The notes below the pieces were generated by a model, which was not told the origin of the DNA, did no database searches, and worked only from the letters and a program-made list of their open reading frames with translations. Of a stretch of DNA of 64,000 nt, positions 62,536 through 64,000 are shown one piece after another. Origin of the DNA: Onchocerca volvulus (lineage: Eukaryota; Nematoda; Chromadorea; Rhabditida; Onchocercidae); NCBI GenBank assembly GCA_000499405.2, contig HG738139.1:3266976-3330975 (forward strand). The letters run 5' to 3'. The translations under genes and the position numbers were made by a program. Position 1 is the first letter of the stretch; the number at the start of each line of letters is the position of its first letter.

Positions 62536-64000
62536 CTGAAAAATAGTTCAGTGATAAGCGAGCATTTTTAAATTATCGAAAATACTGTCTCGAATTCGAA
62601 TCAAAAAATGATTCCTCTTTCCAATTTTTTTTTTCAATTTTTTTTTTTTTGTTTTTTTTCAAATAAAAGGCAACAAAAATCAAAAATCTGTGCACCAATG
62701 TCATATGAGGATAGCAGTAAATGGCATAAATTAGCATAAACAAAATTATAAACATAAATAAAAACAATAAAAGCAACGTTATTGAATGCAATAGAATTAA
62801 TTTTATTATATTAAGGAAAAAAAAACCACAAAAATTCACTAAATAGTAATTTGGGAATTGAAAAAACAAAAATGCATTTATTTACTTTGGATAAATTAAA
62901 ATTTCCAATTTTTTTTTGCTCTATTGTCGATAGAATACTGTAAAAATTATGCTTTCAATTACGAATTTTAACAATTTTAATATAATTTCATTTATAACAA
63001 ATTATCAAATAATTGATTACTTGTCTCGAAAAAAAATTAATTAATTAATTAATTCTCTTATTATTATAGTCACAATATTTTCAAACTTTTAAAGCATATT
63101 TAAGAAAATGTTCCTAATAAAAATTAGCCAAGCCAAAAAAAAACTTTTTCAGGATAAGAAAAGCTTTTACATAGAATATTTCACATTATAATATAGTTGA
63201 TATTGTCTGATAAGGAAATCGAACGACCATATTTGGAAAACTTTTATCTGATGATATTATTAATATCATGAAATATGTATTTCAAGTTAAATATATTAGA
63301 TATTAGAACAACAATTTCACCTCAATATCATGATTGCTATAATTTTATGATTTGAAATTATTTAAAAGCGAAGCCAATTAATTATCAATCAATAAAATGT
63401 AAGCACTATGGATTGATAAAAAGAATTTTTTATTTTGGATTATTTTAACTTGTTAAGGCAAAGTTGCGTAAAAAAAAAAAGAAAATAATCAAGCTAAAGC
63501 ATCAAATTTCTCTTTTTTTTTTTTTTTTCATGATAATATTGACAGAATATTTTGGAAAATATTTGTATTTTTTACAATCAATTCTTTCTTAAAATCATAA
63601 TTTTTTGTTCTTTTTTTCCCTTTTTTTTTTTGTTTTTAAGAATTTGTTCTTTTTTTTTTTAAAGAGTTTGTTATTCAGTGAGGAAAAATATCAAATTACA
63701 AAGATAGAAAACGAAAAATCATCAACTATTATTTCAGTTGAAATTTTCATTTAGTACATATGTTATTTTTTTAAGTAAGAATTGAACATTTTTATTATTT
63801 CTTAACAAAATTGGTCGTTTTGTTTTTTTTTTTTTTTTTTTGAAATCGCAAAAAATACGCAAACAATTGAATAGTTGAAGACCTCGAATGATTTTTTTAA
63901 AATCAGAATGATTGAAGAGATATTTCGCCAAATTAATGCATTAAAAGCAATTAGTTAGCGATAAATTAATGAAAGCTTATCTTAAAAATTAAAAATTTTA
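62536..64000. other. AT-rich spacer to the right edge
   Basis: No receptor ligand-binding exon or other coding sequence was recognised on either strand. The content is A/T homopolymers and ATTAATTAATTAA-type repeats. Any N-terminal exons for the B and C modules on the minus strand would have to lie beyond position 64000. Confidence 0.6.

Noticed and set aside
62573..62869. 98-residue minus-strand open frame near the right edge as a receptor N-terminus
   Set aside because: Hydrophobic F/I/L-rich translation of AT-rich DNA with poly-K from A-runs; no ligand-binding motif.

Overview
The window reads as AT-rich nematode nuclear DNA, most likely from a spirurid or filarial worm. The evidence is many short exons with TTTCAG-type acceptors, acceptor-like sites a few bases before start codons that suggest spliced-leader trans-splicing, a five-unit TTAGGC telomere-type repeat, a decayed BEL/Pao retrotransposon, long A/T homopolymers, and genes that look like metazoan and nematode orthologues. 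The species call is inference. No rRNA, tRNA or CRISPR was seen. Exon borders were read by eye from splice signals, phase and family resemblance.

Left part (1-12.2 kb): a possible 3' end of an unknown gene (3-188); a complete ALG8-type ER glucosyltransferase (980-4760, +, 10 exons); a 4.2 kb triplet-rich spacer; and a putative zinc-binding nuclear protein with a polyglutamine tail (9088-12111, +). From 12.2 to 21.9 kb there is no convincing gene, only homopolymers, a degenerate minisatellite and a fold-back element.

Middle (21.9-36.7 kb): a PLXDC/TEM7-like transmembrane protein (21950-25955, +, 13 exons); a repeat-rich spacer with a BEL/Pao relic whose middle is missing; and NDUFAF7, the mitochondrial complex I assembly methyltransferase (36175-33523, -, 7 exons).

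Right part (40.9-62.5 kb) is the notable region. The + strand at 40923-47216 encodes the shared ligand-binding half of an UNC-49-type GABA receptor joined to one C-terminal channel module (A-type). Two further modules, resembling UNC-49C (57114-55829) and UNC-49B (62535-58429), begin at the same residue and phase but lie on the opposite strand, with a whole MYBBP1A/Pol5-like gene (48080-54480, +) and a small ORF in between. In Caenorhabditis elegans unc-49 is one gene in which a common N-terminus is spliced to alternative tandem C-terminal modules. One inversion of [B, C, Pol5] would produce the order seen here. It is either a true rearrangement, which would separate B and C from their N-terminus, or an assembly inversion. 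A near-perfect hairpin (47774-47829) sits in the interval that must hold one breakpoint. The Pol5-like gene carries a 25-base tandem duplication that breaks its frame, and the B module has an AT where a GT donor is expected.
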